64,000 bases of DNA from Streptococcus oralis subsp. dentisani (GCF_007475365.1 NZ_CP034442.1:1364001-1428000), one strand, 5' to 3'; counted from the first letter of the stretch, positions 9,251-21,773 are shown. The notes: generated by a model not told the origin, from the sequence alone. Translations and numbers: made by a program.

Positions 9251-9396
9251 AGGGGTTGAGACGAAAGCTATGACAGCTTATCAGTTCTAGCGAAAGAAAG
9301 CAAGGATCCTCTTTGACAAATTTGCCACCTTACTCTTGTCACCTTCCTGCTTCCTAGTCTCATTCTGATAAACGTCGGCTGTGCGTTCAACCCCTT
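9251..9396. other. Long imperfect inverted repeat in the arcB-arcC spacer
   Basis: AGGGGTTGA at 9251-9259 is complementary to TCAACCCCT at 9387-9395, and inner segments (ACAGC and TTATCAG near 9273-9284 with CTGATAA and GGCTGT near 9365-9382) also pair, giving a possible 145-base hairpin. No ORF is seen in the 293-base spacer and no T-run follows the arm directly. It may be an mRNA processing or stability element or the remnant of a small repeat. Confidence 0.5.
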
Positions 9397-9521
9397 TTAC
9401 TAGTAGTAATGACTAATTTGTCTTTTGAAAAGACGCTACCTCCACTTCATATTTTATCATCATACCTGCCTGTAGCTCTTGGAGTTCTGTCAGGTTTACC
9501 ATATTAAAGAAAGGAGAGCTC

Positions 9522-10469
9522 ATGTCTCATAGAAAAATCGTCGTTGCTTTAGGCGGAAATGCCATCCTCTCCACTGACCCATCTGCCCAAGCTCAACAAG
9601 CTGCTCTGGTGGAAACAGCTCGTCATCTGGTCAAGTTGATTCAAAACGGAGATGAACTGATCATTACTCACGGAAATGGTCCTCAGGTGGGTAACCTCTT
9701 GCTTCAACACTTGATGGCAGATTCGGAAAAAAACCCTGCCTTCCCCCTTGATTCTTTGGTTGCCATGACCGAGGGTAGTATCGGTTTTTGGCTACAATGT
9801 GCTCTTGATAACGCATTGCTCGATGTAGGACTTGATAAAAATGTCGCTTCTGTTGTTACCCAGGTTATAGTAGACAAAGAAGACCCTGCCTTTATCAATC
9901 CAACCAAACCAATCGGTCCATTCTACTCAGAAGAGGATGCCAAAGCTGAGAGCGAAAAAACAGGAGCAACCTTCAAAGAAGATGCCGGTCGTGGCTGGCG
10001 TAAAGTGGTGGCTTCACCAAAACCAATCGACATCAAAGAAATCAACAGCATCCGCACCTTGCTTGATAATGGTCAAGTTGTCATCGCAGCAGGTGGAGGA
10101 GGTATCCCTGTTGTCAAAAATGAAAACGGTTACTTAAGTGGAGTCGAAGCCGTTATTGATAAAGACTTTGCGTCTCAACGACTAGCAGAACTCGTCGAAG
10201 CTGACCTCTTTATCGTCCTTACTGGCGTAGACTATGTTTATGTCAACTACAATAAACCAGACCAAGAAAAACTGGAACACGTTACTGTCAGTCAACTAAA
10301 AGAATACATCAAACAAGGACAATTCGCACCGGGTAGCATGCTACCAAAAGTCGAAGCTGCTATCGATTTTGTAACCAACCGCCCAGAAGGCAAGGCTGTT
10401 ATCACCTCCCTCAGCAATCTAGGCGCCTTGATCGAGTCCGAAAGCGGAACAATTATTGTTAAAGACTAG
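9522..10469 (+). CDS. arcC: Carbamate kinase
   Basis: Transfers phosphate from carbamoyl phosphate to ADP, producing ATP, CO2 and ammonia: the energy-yielding last step of arginine catabolism. The 315-residue amino-acid-kinase fold protein shows [10 protein letters not shown] at the N-terminus, [10 protein letters not shown], and AAGGGGIPV near residue 190, all family signatures. AAAGGAGAG precedes the ATG. It is the third arc gene, set apart by a longer spacer from arcB, so its level may differ from that of arcAB. Length and motifs are normal. Confidence 0.97.
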   Translation: MSHRKIVVALGGNAILSTDPSAQAQQAALVETARHLVKLIQNGDELIITHGNGPQVGNLLLQHLMADSEKNPAFPLDSLVAMTEGSIGFWLQCALDNALLDVGLDKNVASVVTQVIVDKEDPAFINPTKPIGPFYSEEDAKAESEKTGATFKEDAGRGWRKVVASPKPIDIKEINSIRTLLDNGQVVIAAGGGGIPVVKNENGYLSGVEAVIDKDFASQRLAELVEADLFIVLTGVDYVYVNYNKPDQEKLEHVTVSQLKEYIKQGQFAPGSMLPKVEAAIDFVTNRPEGKAVITSLSNLGALIESESGTIIVKD

Positions 10470-10566
10470 CCATTTTAACCCAAGTACAAGCTCTAACCAG
10501 GAGTACTCAGGTAAACCAACATCATTCGTTTTTATACTTTGTGGCATAGTTTAGGAGGAAAAACAA

Positions 10567-12078
10567 ATGAGTGAAAAAACAAAAAAAAGGTTCCAAATGC
10601 CTTCATCTTACACTGTTTTGATCATTATTATTGCCATCATGGCAATCTTAACTTGGATCATTCCAGCAGGTAAGTATGACACGAACGAAGCAGGTGGCCT
10701 CATTGCAGGTACCTATCAAACTGTTGAATCTAATCCCCAAGGGATTTACGATATCCTAATGGCTCCGATTCGGGCGATGCTCGGTCACGAACCAACTAAA
10801 GCCGCTATTGACGTAGCCTTCTTCATCCTCATGGTTGGGGGATTTCTAGGTGTCGTCAATGCGACAGGCACATTAGATGTTGGTATTGCCTCTATTGTTA
10901 AGAAATACAAAGGACGCGAAAAAATGCTGATCCTCATCCTCATGCCCCTCTTCGCACTTGGAGGAACAACTTATGGTATGGGTGAAGAAACCATGGCATT
11001 TTACCCACTCCTTGTTCCTGTTATGATGGCTGTTGGTTTTGATAGCATTACTGCCGTTGCCATCATTCTACTAGGTTCCCAAGTCGGCTGTCTTGCCTCT
11101 ACTCTCAATCCTTTTGCTACTGTTATCGCTTCTGATACCGCAGGTGTGTCATCTATGGACGGGGTTATCCTTCGTATCATCTTCTGGTTTGTTATGACAG
11201 GTATTAGTACTTACTTTGTCTACCGCTATGCAGAAAAGATTCAAAAGGATCCTACAAAATCACTTGTCTACTCTCAACGTGAAGAAGACCTTAAACACTT
11301 CAATGTCACTGATAACGAAAATGCTCCATCTGTCTTGAATAAGAAACAAAAACATGTTCTTGCCTTGTTCATCTTGACTTTCATCATCATGATCGCCAGC
11401 TTTATCCCTTGGGTAGACTTGCACATCACTCTATTTGAAGACTTCAAGAATTGGTTGATTGGTCTCCCTGTTATTGGTGGAGCTATCGGTTCATCTGCTC
11501 TACCATTCGGTAGCTGGTACTTCCCAGAAGGTGCGATGCTCTTTGCTGTGATGGGTATTCTTATTGGTGTTGTTTACGGTCTCAAGGAAAGCAAGATTAT
11601 CTCTACCTTTATGGCTGGTGCAGCAGATCTTCTCACCGTAGCCTTGATTTGTGCAGTAGCTCGTGGTATCCAAGTTATCATGAACGACGGTATGATTACT
11701 GCAACTATTCTACACTGGGGTGAAGTCGGACTTCAAGGTCTCTCTTCTCAGGTCTTCATCGTTTTGACCTACCTCTTCTACCTTCCTATGTCATTCCTTA
11801 TCCCATCTTCATCTGGACTTGCTAGTGCTACAATGGGAATCATGGCACCACTTGGTGAGTTCGTTAACGTAAAACCTAGTCTCATCATCACTGCCTATCA
11901 ATCTGCATCTGGTGTACTCAACCTTGTCGCTCCAACTTCTGGTATCGTTATGGGGGCTCTCGCGCTCGGCCGTATCAGTCTAGGAACTTGGTGGAAATTT
12001 GTTACTAAACTCATTGTCGTTATTGTCATTGTGAGCATACTTCTTCTTATCCTAGGTACCTTCCTACCATTCCTTTAG
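10567..12078 (+). CDS. arcD: Arginine/ornithine antiporter of the YfcC/DcuC-like family
   Basis: A 503-residue polytopic membrane protein with about 12-13 hydrophobic segments, the first at about residues 14-33 after a short basic N-terminus. It belongs to the YfcC/C4-dicarboxylate anaerobic carrier family (PF03606), which includes the streptococcal ArcD type, and not to the APC family of Pseudomonas-type ArcD. Conserved polar loops include [18 protein letters not shown] and [20 protein letters not shown]. Its place between arcC and the M20 peptidase gene supports arginine import in exchange for ornithine. AGGAGG lies 10 bases before the ATG. The family is clear; the substrate is inferred from the operon. 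Confidence 0.9.
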   Translation: MSEKTKKRFQMPSSYTVLIIIIAIMAILTWIIPAGKYDTNEAGGLIAGTYQTVESNPQGIYDILMAPIRAMLGHEPTKAAIDVAFFILMVGGFLGVVNATGTLDVGIASIVKKYKGREKMLILILMPLFALGGTTYGMGEETMAFYPLLVPVMMAVGFDSITAVAIILLGSQVGCLASTLNPFATVIASDTAGVSSMDGVILRIIFWFVMTGISTYFVYRYAEKIQKDPTKSLVYSQREEDLKHFNVTDNENAPSVLNKKQKHVLALFILTFIIMIASFIPWVDLHITLFEDFKNWLIGLPVIGGAIGSSALPFGSWYFPEGAMLFAVMGILIGVVYGLKESKIISTFMAGAADLLTVALICAVARGIQVIMNDGMITATILHWGEVGLQGLSSQVFIVLTYLFYLPMSFLIPSSSGLASATMGIMAPLGEFVNVKPSLIITAYQSASGVLNLVAPTSGIVMGALALGRISLGTWWKFVTKLIVVIVIVSILLLILGTFLPFL

Positions 12079-12100
12079 AACAAAGTGTGAGGTAAAACGA

Positions 12101-13429
12101 ATGACCGTCTACATCACTGACTCCATTAAACAGAGCTTTATACAGAGTCTAAAGACTCTCATCTCCTACCCATCTGTACTCCAAGAAGGGGAAAATGGGA
12201 CACCTTTTGGACAAGCTATTCAAGACGTTCTAGAAAAGACGCTGGAAATCTGCCGTGAACTTGGCTTTAAAACTTATATTGATCCCAAGGGCTATTATGG
12301 TTATGCAGAGGTTGGTGAGGGAGAACTCCTTGCCATCCTCTGCCACTTGGATGTTGTGCCTGCAGGAGATTTGTCAGATTGGCAATCTCCTCCATTTGAA
12401 GCAACTATCAGAGAAGGAAAACTCTTTGGACGAGGGGCACAAGACGACAAAGGTCCTTCACTGGCAGCTCTCTATGCAGTGAAAAGCTTGCTTGACCAAG
12501 GCATCCAATTTAAGAAGCGCGTGCGTTTTATCTTTGGTACGGATGAAGAAACTCTTTGGAGATGTATGGCACGCTACAACGCCCTCGAAGAACAAGCCAG
12601 CATGGGATTTGCACCGGATTCGTCATTTCCTTTGACATACGCTGAAAAGGGGCTCCTTCAAGTCAAGCTTCATGGCCCCGGTTCTGATCATCTCAAGCTC
12701 GATGTCGGAGGTGCCTTTAATGTTGTACCAGATAAGGCAAGTTACCAAGGTCCTCTTTATGAAGCGGTTTGTAGGGGGTTGAAGGAAGCAAATTTTGATC
12801 ACCAAACCACAGACCAAACCGTGACCGTACTCGGGGTACCTAAACACGCCAAAGATGCTAGTCAAGGTGTCAATGCAGTCATTCGACTTGCTAGTGTACT
12901 CGCACCTCTCCAACCCCACTCTGCCCTCCATTTTCTAACCGACAAAGCAGGGCAAGATGGTAAAGGGCTTGGAATCTTTGGAGAAGTTGCTGATGAACCG
13001 TCTGGTTCCCTTTCCTTTAATGTTGCAGGGTTGACCATCAATCCCGATCGCTCCGAAATTCGGATCGATATACGCATACCTGTGCTAGCAGATAAGGAGA
13101 AACTGGTGGCACAGCTCACTCAGTGCGCCAAAGACTACCAACTTGACTACCAAGAATTTGACTATCTAGCCCCCCTCTATGTCGCAAGAGATAGCCAACT
13201 TGTTACTACCCTTATGCAAGTCTACCAAGAAAAAACCGGAGATAAAACTCCTCCTCTCTCATCAGGTGGTGCTACCTTTGCCCGCACCATGCCAAACTGT
13301 GTAGCCTTTGGCGCTCTTTTCCCAGGAGCACAACAAACTGAACATCAGGCAAATGAAGCAGCTGTCCTAGACGATCTTTATCGCGCTATGGACATCTACG
13401 CAGAGGCGGTTTGCCGTCTCGCAACCTAA
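12101..13429 (+). CDS. arcT: M20-family metallopeptidase of the arc operon
   Basis: A 442-residue M20/PepV-type dipeptidase-like protein. The first zinc-ligand motif is CHLDVVPAG (about residues 81-89), the bridging Asp lies in [10 protein letters not shown], and the catalytic Glu pair is in [10 protein letters not shown]. The C-terminal region has TEHQANE with the last His ligand. In streptococci such a gene ends the arc operon and is thought to release arginine from peptides or modified arginine, but its substrate is not established. It starts 22 bases after arcD with a GAGGT site. A terminator follows at 13451. Confidence 0.88.
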   Translation: MTVYITDSIKQSFIQSLKTLISYPSVLQEGENGTPFGQAIQDVLEKTLEICRELGFKTYIDPKGYYGYAEVGEGELLAILCHLDVVPAGDLSDWQSPPFEATIREGKLFGRGAQDDKGPSLAALYAVKSLLDQGIQFKKRVRFIFGTDEETLWRCMARYNALEEQASMGFAPDSSFPLTYAEKGLLQVKLHGPGSDHLKLDVGGAFNVVPDKASYQGPLYEAVCRGLKEANFDHQTTDQTVTVLGVPKHAKDASQGVNAVIRLASVLAPLQPHSALHFLTDKAGQDGKGLGIFGEVADEPSGSLSFNVAGLTINPDRSEIRIDIRIPVLADKEKLVAQLTQCAKDYQLDYQEFDYLAPLYVARDSQLVTTLMQVYQEKTGDKTPPLSSGGATFARTMPNCVAFGALFPGAQQTEHQANEAAVLDDLYRAMDIYAEAVCRLAT

Positions 13430-13450
13430 CTGGATGATCGTTTCTACCCA

Positions 13451-13481
13451 AAAAATCCCGCAGATTTGCGGGATTTTTCTC
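13451..13481. terminator. Bidirectional terminator between arc and adc operons
   Basis: A 12-bp perfect stem (AAAAATCCCGCA at 13451-13462 with 13467-13478) and a 4-base loop, with T-rich tails in both directions. It serves the convergent arcT and adcA genes. Confidence 0.9.
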
Positions 13482-13486
13482 TTGCA

Positions 13487-14992
13487 TCAATGCGCCAACA
13501 TTTCTTGGGCGATTTCTTGACCAGATAGGTTATCTGGGTAATAGGTTGGCCAGTTGTCCATCTCCTCAAAGAGGGCTTCTTGGCTAGCACCTCCAAAGAA
13601 GATATGGAAATGTTCTGCCTTGACTGGGGCGATATTGTGGTCGCTAAACTGAACATACTTGAACTGTCCAGCGTCCGCATCTGTCGCTTCAAAGAGGAAG
13701 CGCACGCCACGATTGCCTTTCTTATAAGTCAAGATTTTCTTGCCGACATACTTGTAGGTGAATTTCTTGCTTTGACCACCTTGAACAAATTCCATAGTGT
13801 TGTCCGTGATGTTGATCTTAGTCACATCTGTCTGATAGCCTTTTCTATAGTAGGCCTTGTACTCATCCTTGGTCATCTTACCAGTCAACTTAGCCTTGTA
13901 ATCAAAGACTTGATCAAAAGTTCCATCTTCAAGGAAAGGATAAACTGACTGCCAGTTACCTGCATAGTCACTCAAGGTACGGTCTTTGACATCTGCATTC
14001 TCAAAGTAACCATTGTGAACTGTCTTGGTGTTTTCTTCCTTCTCTGGCTCGATTTCCGGTCCTTCTTGATCTGTTGTCTGCTTGAGAGCCTTGAGGTTTT
14101 TCTCCATGATAGAGATATAGTCCTCACCAGCCTTGGTTGCTTCTTCTGTCAGACTTTCTAGCGGATTGAGCACATCTAGTTTGACACCCGTTTCTTTGGA
14201 AAGGGTATTGGCAAGGGCTTGGGAGGCATTTTCTTCAAAGTAGATATAAGAAATCTTGTTTTTCTTGATATACTCTGTCAACTCTGCCAAACGTGCTGCT
14301 GATGGCTCTGCATCTGGTGAGAGACCTGAGATGGATACTTGCTTGAGACCGTAGTCCAAGGCAAGATAGTTAAAGGCTGCGTGTTGCGTTACGAAGCTCT
14401 TTTGTTTAGCTTGAGACAAGCCTTCTGTGTAGGCCTTGTCCAAGGCTTGCAATTTTTCAATATAGGCAGACGCATTCTTTTCAAAAGCCTCTTTTTTATC
14501 AGGATAATCTGCTGACAAACTATCACGGATATGCTCTACCAGTTTGATGGCGCGTGCTGGTGAGAGCCATACATGGGGATCGTAGTCATGATGGTGACCT
14601 TCACCCCCGTGATCATGACCTTCCTCTTCTTCCTCAGCTCCTGGTAAGAGCAGCATATTGCCTGTCGCCTTGATAGTCTTGACTTTTTTCTTATCCAAGG
14701 ATTCTAGCAATTTGGGAACCCAGGTCTCCATGTTTTCATTTTCATAGACAAAGGCATCTGCGTCTTGGATTTTGGCAACTGCCTTGGCAGACGGTTCGTA
14801 TTCATGGGGTTCTGTACCCGCACCGATTAAAAGTTCTACATTAGCAGTATCTCCTGCGACTTGCTTGGTAAATTCGTAGACAGGGTAAAAGGTTGTTACG
14901 ATATTGAGTTTCCCATCTGCCTGCTTTTGATTGGAACAAGCCACTAAAAACAGAGCACATAGACTGGCTAGTAGTAAGCTAATTTTTTTCAT
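13487..14992 (-). CDS. adcA: Zinc-binding lipoprotein with fused ZinT domain
   Basis: The substrate-binding protein of the Adc zinc ABC importer. A lipoprotein signal ends in LVAC (Cys19). The N-terminal ZnuA-like cluster A-I domain (about 25-310) contains a His/Glu-rich loop, EEEEEGHDHGGEGHHHDYDPH (split here by description near residues 117-140), which gathers zinc. From about residue 325 follows a ZinT (YodA/YrpE) domain, with HNGYFENADVKDR and the zinc-binding AEHFHIFFG. The 501-residue two-domain form is typical of streptococcal AdcA. The ATG has TAGGAGA upstream. It is the last gene of adcRCBA and should be repressed by AdcR when zinc is plentiful. Confidence 0.97.
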   Translation of the reverse strand: MKKISLLLASLCALFLVACSNQKQADGKLNIVTTFYPVYEFTKQVAGDTANVELLIGAGTEPHEYEPSAKAVAKIQDADAFVYENENMETWVPKLLESLDKKKVKTIKATGNMLLLPGAEEEEEGHDHGGEGHHHDYDPHVWLSPARAIKLVEHIRDSLSADYPDKKEAFEKNASAYIEKLQALDKAYTEGLSQAKQKSFVTQHAAFNYLALDYGLKQVSISGLSPDAEPSAARLAELTEYIKKNKISYIYFEENASQALANTLSKETGVKLDVLNPLESLTEEATKAGEDYISIMEKNLKALKQTTDQEGPEIEPEKEENTKTVHNGYFENADVKDRTLSDYAGNWQSVYPFLEDGTFDQVFDYKAKLTGKMTKDEYKAYYRKGYQTDVTKINITDNTMEFVQGGQSKKFTYKYVGKKILTYKKGNRGVRFLFEATDADAGQFKYVQFSDHNIAPVKAEHFHIFFGGASQEALFEEMDNWPTYYPDNLSGQEIAQEMLAH

Positions 14993-15001
14993 TTCATTCT
15001 C

Positions 15002-15808
15002 CTATTTGATAAAACGTTTCAGTAGACTGACTAACAAAAAGACAGCTACAAAGATAATGGTGATACTAGCGCTGGCAGGTGTTTCCGCATAGTAGGAAAT
15101 ATAAAGTCCTGCCACCATTCCCAAAAAGCCAATAGCGCTGGCTAGTAACATAACGGATTTGAAGTTTTTCCCCATACGAAGGGCAATACTAGCCGGCAAG
15201 ACCATAATGGTCGACACCAAAAGAGCCCCCGCAGCTGGAATCATAAGGGCAATGGCCACCCCTGTCACCATGTTAAAGAGGATAGACATAGTACGAACTG
15301 GCAAGCCATCCACAAAGGCCGTGTCCTCATCAAAAGTCAGGATATACATTGGTCGCAAGAACAAGAAAGTCAAGAGTAAAACGACCGCCGCAATGACAAA
15401 GAGGAAAATCACCTGCTCCTGGCTAATGGTCACAATAGATCCAAAGAGATATTGGTCCAAACTCATGGAGCTCGAACTTTTACCCTTACTCATCACGATA
15501 AGAGACACTGCAAGCCCTGTAGACATGAGGATGGCTGTCCCGATTTCCATAAAGTTCTTATAGACTGTCCGGAGATACTCTAGAAAGACAGCAGCGATCA
15601 AGACAATAGCAATGGTTGAAATGGTTGGAGAAATTCCCAAAACCAGACCAAAGGCTACCCCTGACAGAGAAACGTGACTGAGGGTATCACTCATGAGACT
15701 CTGACGACGTAAGATAAGGAAGGTCCCAAGAACTGGAGAAAAGAGACTCATGGCAATGACCGCCAAGAAGGCACGCTGCATGAAGTCATAGGATAACAAA
15801 CTAAGCAT
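15002..15808 (-). CDS. adcB: Zinc ABC transporter permease
   Basis: A 268-residue membrane protein of the ZnuB/MntB (ABC-3) family, with about 8 hydrophobic segments. Family-typical stretches are [28 protein letters not shown] and [16 protein letters not shown]. It forms the channel of the AdcABC importer with AdcC as motor and AdcA as receptor. Its start overlaps the end of adcC by 8 bases, so translation is probably coupled. adcA follows 9 bases after its stop. Confidence 0.96.
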   Translation of the reverse strand: MLSLLSYDFMQRAFLAVIAMSLFSPVLGTFLILRRQSLMSDTLSHVSLSGVAFGLVLGISPTISTIAIVLIAAVFLEYLRTVYKNFMEIGTAILMSTGLAVSLIVMSKGKSSSSMSLDQYLFGSIVTISQEQVIFLFVIAAVVLLLTFLFLRPMYILTFDEDTAFVDGLPVRTMSILFNMVTGVAIALMIPAAGALLVSTIMVLPASIALRMGKNFKSVMLLASAIGFLGMVAGLYISYYAETPASASITIIFVAVFLLVSLLKRFIK

Positions 15809-16505
15809 GGTCCACCTCCTGGTCGCTTTCGTGAACGTTGAAACAACGCCACGGCGAGTCTTGATTGCGCACTAGATGGATATTGCGATCCGCATAGTCC
15901 TTGACCTCCTCAGGATCATGGGTAATCATCAAAACAGCCTTGCCATGATGGTGGGCACTATGGTGCATGAGTTCGTAAAATTCATTTTTGCTTCCAGCAT
16001 CCATCCCTGTTGTCGGCTCATCCAAGACAAAAATATCTGGGTCAGAAGCAAACATCCGAGCAATCACTGCTCGTTGCTTTTGGCCTCCAGAGAGGGAGCC
16101 AATTCGTTTGTCACGGTGTTCCCACATACCAACTGAGTCTAGACTGGCCTTGATATGCTCCTCATCATGGGCATTCAAGCGACGGAACCAGCCCTTCCGT
16201 GGATAACGACCCGACTTGACAAATTCATAAACCGTACTTGGAAAGCCAGCATTAAAACTGGCTATCTGCTGGGGAAGATAAGCTATCCTTAACTTTTTTC
16301 CATGAGTATTTGTCTTTGAGATGGTTACTTTACCAAATCTTGGTTGCAGGATACCTAGGCTCGCCTTGATAAGCGTCGTCTTGGCAGCTCCATTTTCACC
16401 AGTCAGGGTGACAAACTCCCCGCTATCAACACTGTAGTTGATGTGCTCGAGGACAGGCTCTTTGTCATAATAGAAAGACAAGTCCTCTACTGTAATATAC
16501 CGCAT
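15801..16505 (-). CDS. adcC: Zinc ABC transporter ATPase
   Basis: A 234-residue ABC ATPase that powers zinc import. The Walker A motif is GENGAAKTT (about residues 37-45): the usual second glycine before Lys is replaced by alanine, yet Lys-Thr is intact. The signature is LSGGQKQR, Walker B is [13 protein letters not shown], and the switch His is in MITHDPEEV. The start shares one base with the adcR stop codon (TAATG), implying translational coupling. The Walker A variant was read from the DNA and also occurs, as I recall, in other streptococcal AdcC proteins. Confidence 0.96.
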   Translation of the reverse strand: MRYITVEDLSFYYDKEPVLEHINYSVDSGEFVTLTGENGAAKTTLIKASLGILQPRFGKVTISKTNTHGKKLRIAYLPQQIASFNAGFPSTVYEFVKSGRYPRKGWFRRLNAHDEEHIKASLDSVGMWEHRDKRIGSLSGGQKQRAVIARMFASDPDIFVLDEPTTGMDAGSKNEFYELMHHSAHHHGKAVLMITHDPEEVKDYADRNIHLVRNQDSPWRCFNVHESDQEVDHA

Positions 16506-16945
16506 TATTTGATTTCTCCTACTAAAGCAGTTAAAAACCGCTGGATAACTTCTTGTTCATTTGGAGTAAACTGACTTGCTACTTGTTCATAGGCTAAGAG
16601 CGTGTGTTCATGATGATGGTGGTGTTCCTCTGCCACTGGTCGAGCTAGTTCTGTCAGTTGGTAAAAAATCACACGCGCATCCTTAGGATCTCTCGATGTC
16701 TCTAACATGCCCTCTTTGACCAAAGACTTGATAGCCTTGGTTACTGCCGCCTGACTGACATTAAGGCGACGGGCCAACTCCGAGTTGGTTAGGGATTCTT
16801 CTGATAAGAGCATGAGGATGTGTTCCTGAGTATTAGTTAAGGCAACGTCACTTGTGCAATGCCCGATCAGAATTTCATGCTGGTTCTCAGATCTCAAGAT
16901 CACCTCGTTTAAAAAGTTATCGATTTCCTGTGCAAGCTGTCTCAT
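16505..16945 (-). CDS. adcR: Zinc-responsive MarR-family repressor
   Basis: A 146-residue MarR-type winged-helix regulator that binds DNA in its zinc-loaded form and shuts off zinc uptake. The recognition helix region is [26 protein letters not shown] (described at about residues 53-78), followed by a wing with DPKDARV. The EEHHHHHEH cluster (about 108-116) and Cys30 region supply zinc ligands typical of AdcR. It is the first gene of adcRCBA and lies just downstream of an AdcR operator, so it regulates itself. Confidence 0.96.
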   Translation of the reverse strand: MRQLAQEIDNFLNEVILRSENQHEILIGHCTSDVALTNTQEHILMLLSEESLTNSELARRLNVSQAAVTKAIKSLVKEGMLETSRDPKDARVIFYQLTELARPVAEEHHHHHEHTLLAYEQVASQFTPNEQEVIQRFLTALVGEIK

Positions 16946-17001
16946 GTGTTACTCCTTCCCTAGCTATCTTTTTTGTAAAAAGCATAGATAGCCACCGATT
17001 C

Positions 17002-17040
17002 TTTACTGGTTAATTATATCACAAATCAAAAAAGAGTCAA
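17002..17040 (-). promoter_or_regulatory. adcRCBA promoter with AdcR operator
   Basis: On the minus strand: -35 TTGACT (17035-17040), a 16-base spacer and extended -10 TGA-TATAAT (hexamer 17013-17018). Directly downstream, 17002-17013 reads TTTACTGGTTAA on the plus strand, one mismatch from the AdcR consensus TTAACYRGTTAA. The operator would overlap the transcription start, which fits zinc-dependent repression. Confidence 0.85.
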
Positions 17041-17085
17041 GGGAGAACATGAGAGCACATTTCACACTTGAACTCTTTTGATTTG

Positions 17086-18598
<1,513 letters not shown>

Positions 18599-19843
18599 TT
18601 ATTTTTTAAACCACAAATCATTCAAAAATCCAGAAAAGATTAAGAATGAAACCATCACGACATGGAAGGTGACAACCATGCCAAGCAACTGAATCCAGCG
18701 ATTCTCAGGTAAGGAAGCCTTCCCAGCTTTTTTCCGTTCTTTATTGAGCGCTTTTTTCTTACGAACCCAAGCGTCATTGATAACCAGCCCAATCCCATGA
18801 AAAAGTCCATAGGCGATGTAGTACCAGGTCACTCCATGCCAGAATCCCATAATCAGCATATTGAGAATATAGGCTACACTTGAGGTCACATTGCGATTTT
18901 TAAAGACCTTCTTTCTGGTCAACACCATGACCATCCGCATAAAGACAAAGTCACGGAACCAGAAAGACAGACTCATGTGCCAGCGATTCCAAAACTCTTT
19001 TAAATCCCTTGACAAAAAGGGCGTGTTAAAGTTGACAGGACTATGAATACCCATCAAGTTTGAAATGGCTAAGGCAAACATAGAGTAGCCCGCAAAGTCA
19101 AAGAACAGTTCTAAACCGAAGGTATACATAACTGCAAGAGCATAATGGTTAAAGAAACCACCTGTCTGCAAGGCCAAATTTTTCAGCGGAGGCAATAATG
19201 TCTCTCCTAAAATATGCGCCAAGATAAACTTGTAGAGGAAGCCAAGCATGATATACTTGACAGCCTCTTCTAGCATATCCATCAGCTCATCCCGCTCAGG
19301 AATGGTCTCGTAATTTTCATTGAAACGTTTAAAACGATCAATGGGACCACTTGAGAAAGTCGGCATAAAAAGAAGAAAACGTAAGAATTGCCAAATCGTT
19401 AAATCCTTGATGACACCGTCTCTCAACTCAACGATAACACCAACTGCACGAAAGGTTAAGTAAGAAATCCCTAAAAAGCCAAACAAAGATTGAGGGCCAT
19501 GAATAGCAGGAGATACTTTCACAAAGACGATAGGCAATAGGGATAAAAAGCTAACTAGATAAAATATCCATTTACTATCTCGCTTTTTCCTGTACCTTTT
19601 GTAGAAAGATACAAGTAGTACTTGCCAGATAACATAAAGGATAAGAGTGCTTATTTGATCGGTCTTTCCACCGACCAACATGGTGACGATAAAGAAGAGA
19701 CTAACCAGCACCTCATACCAGGCAAAACGTTTCTTGAAAAAGAGTCCGATAAATATCGGTAGGGTCGCAGCAATCACATACAAAAAATAATAAAGATTGC
19801 CATAAGGTTCCAAATGAGGTAGCTGTTTGTAAAGCTCCATCAT
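18599..19843 (-). CDS. dltB: MBOAT-family D-alanyl transferase DltB
   Basis: A 414-residue polytopic membrane protein of the MBOAT family, with about 11 hydrophobic segments. The key motifs are [18 protein letters not shown] and [19 protein letters not shown], which contains the invariant catalytic His. DltB takes D-alanine from DltC-phosphopantetheine and, with DltX and DltD, passes it across the membrane. Its ATG overlaps the dltA stop (ATGA). Confidence 0.97.
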   Translation of the reverse strand: MMELYKQLPHLEPYGNLYYFLYVIAATLPIFIGLFFKKRFAWYEVLVSLFFIVTMLVGGKTDQISTLILYVIWQVLLVSFYKRYRKKRDSKWIFYLVSFLSLLPIVFVKVSPAIHGPQSLFGFLGISYLTFRAVGVIVELRDGVIKDLTIWQFLRFLLFMPTFSSGPIDRFKRFNENYETIPERDELMDMLEEAVKYIMLGFLYKFILAHILGETLLPPLKNLALQTGGFFNHYALAVMYTFGLELFFDFAGYSMFALAISNLMGIHSPVNFNTPFLSRDLKEFWNRWHMSLSFWFRDFVFMRMVMVLTRKKVFKNRNVTSSVAYILNMLIMGFWHGVTWYYIAYGLFHGIGLVINDAWVRKKKALNKERKKAGKASLPENRWIQLLGMVVTFHVVMVSFLIFSGFLNDLWFKK

Positions 19844-21390
19844 CTACTGTTTACCTCGTTGATCAAGCCCTTGATATCAATTTTACCATTAGGCGTTAGT
19901 GGCAAACTGTCTCGATAGAGAAACTTGGATGGCATCATATAAGACATCATGATATCTGCTAGGTCTTCCTTGATAGCCTTGGTAATATCGATATCACGCT
20001 CAAACTGCTCGCGGACACCGTCCTTTAGGATGACATAGGCCAGTAGATTTTGTACCTTGTGGTCCTTGTTATAACGTGGGACAGCAACGGCCGACTCGAT
20101 ATAGCGAGATTTGTTGAGGTTTTGAGAGACATCTTCAAGCTCAATGCGATAACCATTGAACTTAATCTGGAAATCCATACGTCCACCGTAGAGAAGCAAG
20201 CCCTCATCTGTCATAGTTCCTACATCCCCTGTATGGTAGGCCGGAAGACCTTCGAACTCAAAGAAAGCTTCTGCCGTTTTTTCAGGATTATTCATATAGC
20301 CTTTTGAAACAGCTGGCCCAGAAACAATGATTTCTCCCTGTTCACCATTTGGCAGCTTATTGCCTTCCTCATCAATGATAAAGGTTGGAGAATCAGCCTT
20401 GGTATAGCCGATTGGAAGGCGTCTGAGAGTCGCCAACATCTCGTCTGTCACAGCAACTGCTGACAGAGCCACTGTTGCTTCTGTTGGACCGTAGGCATTG
20501 ATAATACGGGCATTTGGGAATCGCTCACGCAGTTTTTGAGCTGTTTTGACCGTCAATTCTTCACCATCAAAGTAGAAATGCGTGATTCCAGGCATTTTCT
20601 CACTGTTAAAGTCTTCTGATAACATGGCCATATCTGCAAAGGAAGGCGTTGAGGTCCAGATAGCGATTGGTAGTGAAAAGATAGTTGCAAAGAGTTGCTT
20701 GAAGTCCTGAGTAATGGCTGAAGGAAGAGCGAAAAGCGTACCACCTAGTGCCAAGGTTGGCGCCCAGTACATGACAGATAGGTCAAAAGAATAAGGGGGC
20801 TGAGCCAGCATTTGCGGACGACTTGGCGTCGCAAATTCTTTGTCTGTAATCATCCAGTTGGTAAAACTGAGGAGATTGTCATGGGAAATCTGCACTCCCT
20901 TTGGCTTACCAGTCGTACCAGAAGTAAAGATGATGTAGTAGTTATCATCTCCCTTGACTGGATGCGTGATCTCATAGCTAGAAGCTTGAGCAAAAGCTTC
21001 TTGAACTTGCTCTAAATTCAGCATCGGTGTGCTAGTTTGCTCTAATGGAAAATCCGAGATGGCAATAATCAAGCTTGGCTCTGCAACTCCTACGATAGCA
21101 GAAACTCGTTCCAAAGCCGAATGGCTGTCAATGGGAATATAGGCATGACCCGACTTAGTCAGCGCTACAAAGGTAGCCAACATCTCATATTCCTGACCAC
21201 CAAAAACGACGACTGGAGATTTCTCAGGCAAGCCTAGTTGGTCTATAGCTGCAGCCAAACTATCCGAATCAACCTTCAAATCTCCATAAGTATGCTCTTG
21301 CCCCAAAACGTTGTAAACAGGGTAGCTTGAATGTGTCTGAGCAAAGTGCTCAATCGTTTCAATCATATCTTTTATCGGTTTATTAGACAC
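19840..21390 (-). CDS. dltA: D-alanine--D-alanyl carrier protein ligase
   Basis: A 516-residue adenylation enzyme that activates D-alanine with ATP and loads it onto DltC. Motifs of the family are [11 protein letters not shown] (ATP loop, near residue 155), [13 protein letters not shown] and the C-terminal lysine segment [11 protein letters not shown]. It starts with GTG at 21390, preceded by AAAGGAG about 10 bases upstream; an in-frame ATG lies 8 codons later but without a good ribosome site. It is 20 bases after dltX. Confidence 0.97.
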   Translation of the reverse strand: MSNKPIKDMIETIEHFAQTHSSYPVYNVLGQEHTYGDLKVDSDSLAAAIDQLGLPEKSPVVVFGGQEYEMLATFVALTKSGHAYIPIDSHSALERVSAIVGVAEPSLIIAISDFPLEQTSTPMLNLEQVQEAFAQASSYEITHPVKGDDNYYIIFTSGTTGKPKGVQISHDNLLSFTNWMITDKEFATPSRPQMLAQPPYSFDLSVMYWAPTLALGGTLFALPSAITQDFKQLFATIFSLPIAIWTSTPSFADMAMLSEDFNSEKMPGITHFYFDGEELTVKTAQKLRERFPNARIINAYGPTEATVALSAVAVTDEMLATLRRLPIGYTKADSPTFIIDEEGNKLPNGEQGEIIVSGPAVSKGYMNNPEKTAEAFFEFEGLPAYHTGDVGTMTDEGLLLYGGRMDFQIKFNGYRIELEDVSQNLNKSRYIESAVAVPRYNKDHKVQNLLAYVILKDGVREQFERDIDITKAIKEDLADIMMSYMMPSKFLYRDSLPLTPNGKIDIKGLINEVNSR

Positions 21391-21410
21391 AGTTCTTCTT
21401 CTCCTTTAAA

Positions 21411-21542
21411 CTAGAACTCATTATAAATAAAGGTTCCTTGACTCTGACCAAGGTAACTAAAAAAATAAAGCAAACCAAGTAAGATTACAAAATATAGGAC
21501 GGTCTGTCCCAAAAACATATACAATTTTCTGTGTTTTCCCAT
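21411..21542 (-). CDS. dltX: DltX, small membrane subunit of D-alanylation
   Basis: A 43-residue protein starting MGKHRKLYMFLGQ: one membrane helix (about 10-31) and the conserved C-terminal FxYxxF-type tail (FIYNEF). DltX peptides are reported to take part in D-Ala transfer between DltB and DltD, with the C-terminal Tyr as a carrier. The frame is open upstream to 21596, but the family length and conserved start favour 21542; the ribosome site there is weak. It lies directly before dltA and is the first operon gene. Confidence 0.9.
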   Translation of the reverse strand: MGKHRKLYMFLGQTVLYFVILLGLLYFFSYLGQSQGTFIYNEF

Positions 21543-21617
21543 AGTTAGTGTGTTCAATTTTCTATGATTTTTCAAAAAAGCTATGCAACTATGCATTTAC
21601 TATCTTATCTTCCTAAC

Positions 21618-21647
21618 ATTTTACCATTTTATCAACCTTTTTTTCAA
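21618..21647 (-). promoter_or_regulatory. Probable dlt operon promoter
   Basis: Minus-strand TTGAAA (21642-21647), an 18-base spacer and TAAAAT (21618-21623), about 75 bases before dltX. Upstream at 21683-21700 is an 18-base imperfect palindrome with TTTTAA/TTAAAA arms that could be an operator. The match is fair, not strong. Confidence 0.45.
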
Positions 21648-21718
21648 CTGTTTACCATAACTTAAAAGTTCGTTTTAGCTTATTTTAAGATAAGTTAAAA
21701 TATTAATGTTTTGGCCAT

Positions 21719-21751
21719 CAAAAAAGAGCCTGAGATTTCCATCTCAAACTC
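21719..21751 (-). terminator. Terminator after glpF
   Basis: On the minus strand an 11-bp stem (21741-21751 with 21726-21736, two G-T pairs) and GGAA loop followed by TTTTTT. It closes the glp operon and insulates the dlt promoter. Confidence 0.85.
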
Positions 21752-21773
21752 TGTTGCCAATAACTCTTTTATC

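Noticed and set aside
9251..9396. RUP or BOX repeat in the arcB-arcC spacer
   Set aside because: The sequence does not show the known BOX ends seen at 24417-24568, and I could not match it to RUP; it is reported only as an inverted repeat.
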